Translations under genes and position numbers: made by a program | Part shown: positions 62,170 through 64,000 of the stretch, piece after piece | How the letters are laid out: every line of letters starts with the position of its first letter | How positions within the stretch are numbered: position 1 is the first letter of the stretch | Assembly: GCA_002364085.1 (NCBI GenBank) | Contig: DEXK01000013.1 | Span: forward strand, 186,001 to 250,000 | Direction of reading: 5' to 3' | DNA length: 64,000 bases | From: Balneolaceae bacterium UBA3186 | Lineage (GTDB): Bacteria; Bacteroidota; Rhodothermia; Balneolales; Balneolaceae | Notes under the pieces: model-generated | The model's input: the letters and a program-made list of their open reading frames with translations, nothing else | Databases searched by the model: none | Told to the model about the DNA's origin: nothing

Positions 62170-62285
62170 AGAAAGATAAGTTAATTGATAGACGCAAAGT
62201 AATACTGGGATTTAAATACTTTGTTGCAGTTTCATATTCCCAATTCACCAATTCCTCCAACTAACGTTTGAACTGGAATTGCTAC

Positions 62286-62475
62286 CTACTTTTGTCTTGA
62301 TACAAAAGTAGCAAAAGATCAAGCCGAAGTATTTAAGACGGGTTCACTGATCCTGCGCTGAATAATCCTAAAGGTCTTCGTTCGATCAGATGCAGTTCTA
62401 GATTTCTCACCAGAAAGGATTATTCCTGCTTCGCAGACGCATCCGGATCACGCTCTCTTATCCGTCTTAAATACT
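62286..62475. repeat. Nested foldback element with symmetrical -7 boxes
   Basis: First part: CTACTTTTGT (62286-62295) and ACAAAAGTAG (62302-62311), a perfect 10-bp inverted repeat with a 6-nt spacer; each arm contains TACTTTTG, a -7 promoter match, on opposite strands. Second part: AGTATTTAAGACGG (62328-62341) with CCGTCTTAAATACT (62462-62475), 14 bp perfect; inside it TGATCC/GGATCA (62348-62353, 62445-62450) and GAATAATCCT/AGGATTATTC (62360-62369, 62416-62425). The three inner stems nest, forming a single branched foldback. It has no coding capacity. The remainder of the 62170-62633 gap holds only dispersed words. Confidence 0.8.
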
Positions 62476-62633
62476 AAGGGCGGATTTTCCCAAACTATCA
62501 TTACTAATTTGCTAACGAATTATTTGACATCGAAAGAGCTGACGCTTTCATTAAATAAATGGGCTATTCTAAATTGAAAAATTCTTAATTCTTCATTGAA
62601 TCATTCCTAATTCACCTATTTTCATATTCCTAA

Positions 62634-63011
62634 TTACTTACTGCCTCTCAATATATTTTCCATCTTTTTTCCTCTGGCAAGTTCATCTATCAGCTTGTCC
62701 AGATAGCGGCATTCCCGGGTGGTTTTATTGGTGATCTCTTCAACTCTGTAGCCACAAATCACTCCGGTGATAAGATGTGCGTTGGGATTTAATGTAGCGC
62801 CTTTAAAGAAATCCTCGAAGTTTACTTTAGAATCGATCAACTCCTGAATTTTCTGTTCATCATAACCGGTAAGCCACTCAATAACCTGATGAAGTTCTTC
62901 TTTAGTCTTTCCTTTCTTTTCTACTTTGGCTACATAATGTGGATACACTGAAGCAAAGGTCATCTGGGCTATACGTTCATCGTGATGGCTGGTATCTGTC
63001 TTTGCTGGCAT
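62634..63011 (-). CDS. DUF2200 family protein
   Basis: A 125-residue cytoplasmic protein that follows the DUF2200 pattern: MTFASVYPHYVAKVEKKGKTKEELHQVIEWLTGYDEQKI, then FFKGATLNPNAHLITGVICGYRVEEI and RYLDKLIDELARGKKMENILRG. Widespread, sporadic family with no experimentally known role that I can name. It stands alone among repeats; its sporadic spread fits horizontal transfer (inference). Confidence 0.88.
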   Translation of the reverse strand: MPAKTDTSHHDERIAQMTFASVYPHYVAKVEKKGKTKEELHQVIEWLTGYDEQKIQELIDSKVNFEDFFKGATLNPNAHLITGVICGYRVEEITNKTTRECRYLDKLIDELARGKKMENILRGSK

Positions 63012-63181
63012 AGGTTGATCCGGTTTTTATTCCGAGTTTAAAACTCAGGGAAGTTTATTTAAATAAGTCTTATAAAAAAGCAGTTCAACTAAATAATGAA
63101 TCAGAAGAACAGAATAAATAAACAAGAAATCTCCTCAAACTACAACTTGGGCATCTCATTTTTGGAGTCATGTAGTTTCGA

Positions 63182-63313
63182 TCAACGTTGTGCATATGGC
63201 TTGTGGCGGTTTTCGAAGCACTTTCCTGTCCCACGAAACTAAAGCTTGCTACGGAGCGAAAACCTTGCGGGTAGCCGTTCACCCGCCATAAGCTATATGC
63301 TTTGTTGGTAACA
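63182..63313. repeat. attC-like imperfect palindrome
   Basis: GCATATGGCTTGTGGCGG (63192-63209) pairs with CCGCCATAAGCTATATGC (63283-63300), 16 of 18 plus two G-T pairs, around a 73-nt structured loop with GGTTTTCG/CGAAAACC (63208-63215, 63257-63264). The outside ends are AACGTTG on one side and GTTGGTAAC on the other, similar but not identical to integron core sites (one mismatch each to RYYYAAC and GTTRRRY). More GC-rich than its surroundings. It begins a few bases beyond the 3' end of the next gene (minus strand), as an attC site would. Confidence 0.55.
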
Positions 63314-63320
63314 GTCTTTT

Positions 63321-63821
63321 TTATTCTTTTTCAAATTTATATTCTGGTTCAACTGGTGGATTCTTCTCCCTAAAAAATTCTATGATTTCCATTTCTTTCT
63401 GACCGTTTAATAATCCACCAATTATGAGTTTTTTCGGGTCTATAAAACTTCTTCCAATGAAAATTTTCGATGGCTTCATTTGGGGTAGCGATTCTCTATT
63501 GTGTTGAACCCAATTTTCTATTTCAATGATCAACTTTCCGTCCTTGGAATCCCGAAATTTCAAGTCATCTTTAATCTCTCGATATTCTTCAAGGCAATAG
63601 TCGTAGAGTCCATTTTTTAGAATCTTCTTATTGTTGTCAAGGAATTGCTTTAAATTTTTGAGCCTTTCTTTGTTATCAATATCAACGTTCAATATTTCAA
63701 CTTTTTCTACTTCTATTTCAGTCTTGATTATATATTCAAGGACGGCTTCTGAAAGTCGCATTTTATTCATCTCAATGGTGAATTGAATTGTATTTGATTT
63801 CAGAATTTCGAATTTGTCCAT
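63321..63821 (-). CDS. Hypothetical protein, possible cassette gene
   Basis: A 166-residue soluble, charged protein with no signal peptide, Lys/Glu-rich helices in the first half and FIGRSFIDPKKLIIGGLLNGQKEMEIIEFF in the second. No family is recognised. It starts about 20 bp after a GTTGGC element and ends directly before the attC-like palindrome, which is how a promoterless integron cassette is laid out. It could equally be an ordinary orphan. Confidence 0.65.
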   Translation of the reverse strand: MDKFEILKSNTIQFTIEMNKMRLSEAVLEYIIKTEIEVEKVEILNVDIDNKERLKNLKQFLDNNKKILKNGLYDYCLEEYREIKDDLKFRDSKDGKLIIEIENWVQHNRESLPQMKPSKIFIGRSFIDPKKLIIGGLLNGQKEMEIIEFFREKNPPVEPEYKFEKE

Positions 63822-63854
63822 GTTTAGTTTATTAAATTGTTGCCAACAAGAGAG

Positions 63855-63941
63855 TAAAGTGAACTTTATTCACTTTATCCCTATTTCATGTTTAAGTTTT
63901 ATTCATTTTATTTTTTAATAAGTAAGAGTAAAATGAATAAA
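63855..63941. repeat. Two successive inverted repeats near the window end
   Basis: TAAAGTGAA (63855-63863) with TTCACTTTA (63869-63877), a 9-bp stem with 5-nt loop, and TTTATTCATTTTA (63898-63910) with TAAAATGAATAAA (63929-63941), a 13-bp stem with 18-nt loop. Together they suggest a transcription end of a gene beyond the window, or a control region before the hypothetical gene. Confidence 0.5.
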
Positions 63942-64000
63942 CAAGATATACACAATTAAAACCAACTAAATCAATACTTAGCCGGAGTTCCCGCAGCCGG

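Noticed and set aside
62170..62633. Protein-coding gene in the foldback region
   Set aside because: Frames are short and broken, and base pairing explains the sequence order better.
1..64000. CRISPR arrays, tRNA or rRNA genes, complete insertion sequences, prophage
   Set aside because: No regularly spaced repeats, cloverleaf-type genes, transposase or integrase motifs, or phage structural genes were seen in reading the window; a covariance search would be more sensitive for small RNAs.

Overview
The window is a stretch of bacterial chromosome. Low to moderate GC, PG-binding and BamA/Skp envelope genes, a surface lipoprotein plus TonB-receptor pair, hybrid two-component systems with periplasmic propellers, matches to the Bacteroidota-type -7 box TAnnTTTG, and a C-terminal sorting domain of the NYPNPFNPST type all point to the Bacteroidota/Balneolota/Rhodothermota group. 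I lean towards a Balneola-like organism, by inference from protein style and not from any search. No rRNA, tRNA, CRISPR array, prophage or complete insertion sequence was seen.

Layout. 1-5.8 kb: end of a BtuB-like TonB receptor, a BtuG-like propeller lipoprotein, an AT-rich gap with three DnaA-box-like sites, and the B12-dependent ribonucleotide reductase nrdJ. This reads as cobalamin capture followed by its use. 6-13.3 kb: a small family of secreted or outer-membrane paralogs (two tandem copies with a nearly identical 5' block, one diverged copy, one decayed remnant), a lipoprotein, and a DUF4212 plus sodium:solute symporter pair behind a palindromic operator candidate. 13.4-22.2 kb: a tricorn-like peptidase, a propeller histidine kinase with a stand-alone receiver, and NAD synthase. 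22.3-32.3 kb: a collinear envelope run (mltD-like lytic transglycosylase, ctpA-like protease, PHP protein, ribH, uppS, bamA, three skp/ompH genes) ending in a bidirectional terminator.

32.3-44.8 kb runs on the minus strand, apart from rnhB. It holds a VWA protein, the complete elongasome operon mreB-mreC-mreD-mrdA-rodA (overlapping genes), purN-purH, and recA-recX plus an AI-2E family permease, with a hairpin between recA and recX. 45-55.9 kb: a four-helix-bundle gene bounded by inverted repeats, two kynurenine-pathway enzymes (kynA, kynU), asparaginase, an EF-G paralog with an unusual switch I, an AAC(6')-like acetyltransferase, and a three-gene extracytoplasmic redox operon (porin, Rieske lipoprotein, di-heme DUF1111 lipoprotein). 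56-61.5 kb: a one-protein hybrid two-component system and a secreted serine hydrolase with a sorting tail. 61.5-64 kb is accessory in character: small hypothetical genes separated by structured non-coding repeats.

The least explained content is non-coding. There are paired GTCA-hairpin-ATCT units in head-to-head arrangement, two of them with compensatory substitutions in the stem. At 62.3-62.5 kb lies a 190-bp nested foldback element opened by a symmetrical pair of -7 boxes. At 63.2-63.3 kb lies an attC-like palindrome beside a small orphan gene. Coordinates and motifs were read by eye; family names rest on recognised motifs and were not checked against any database.
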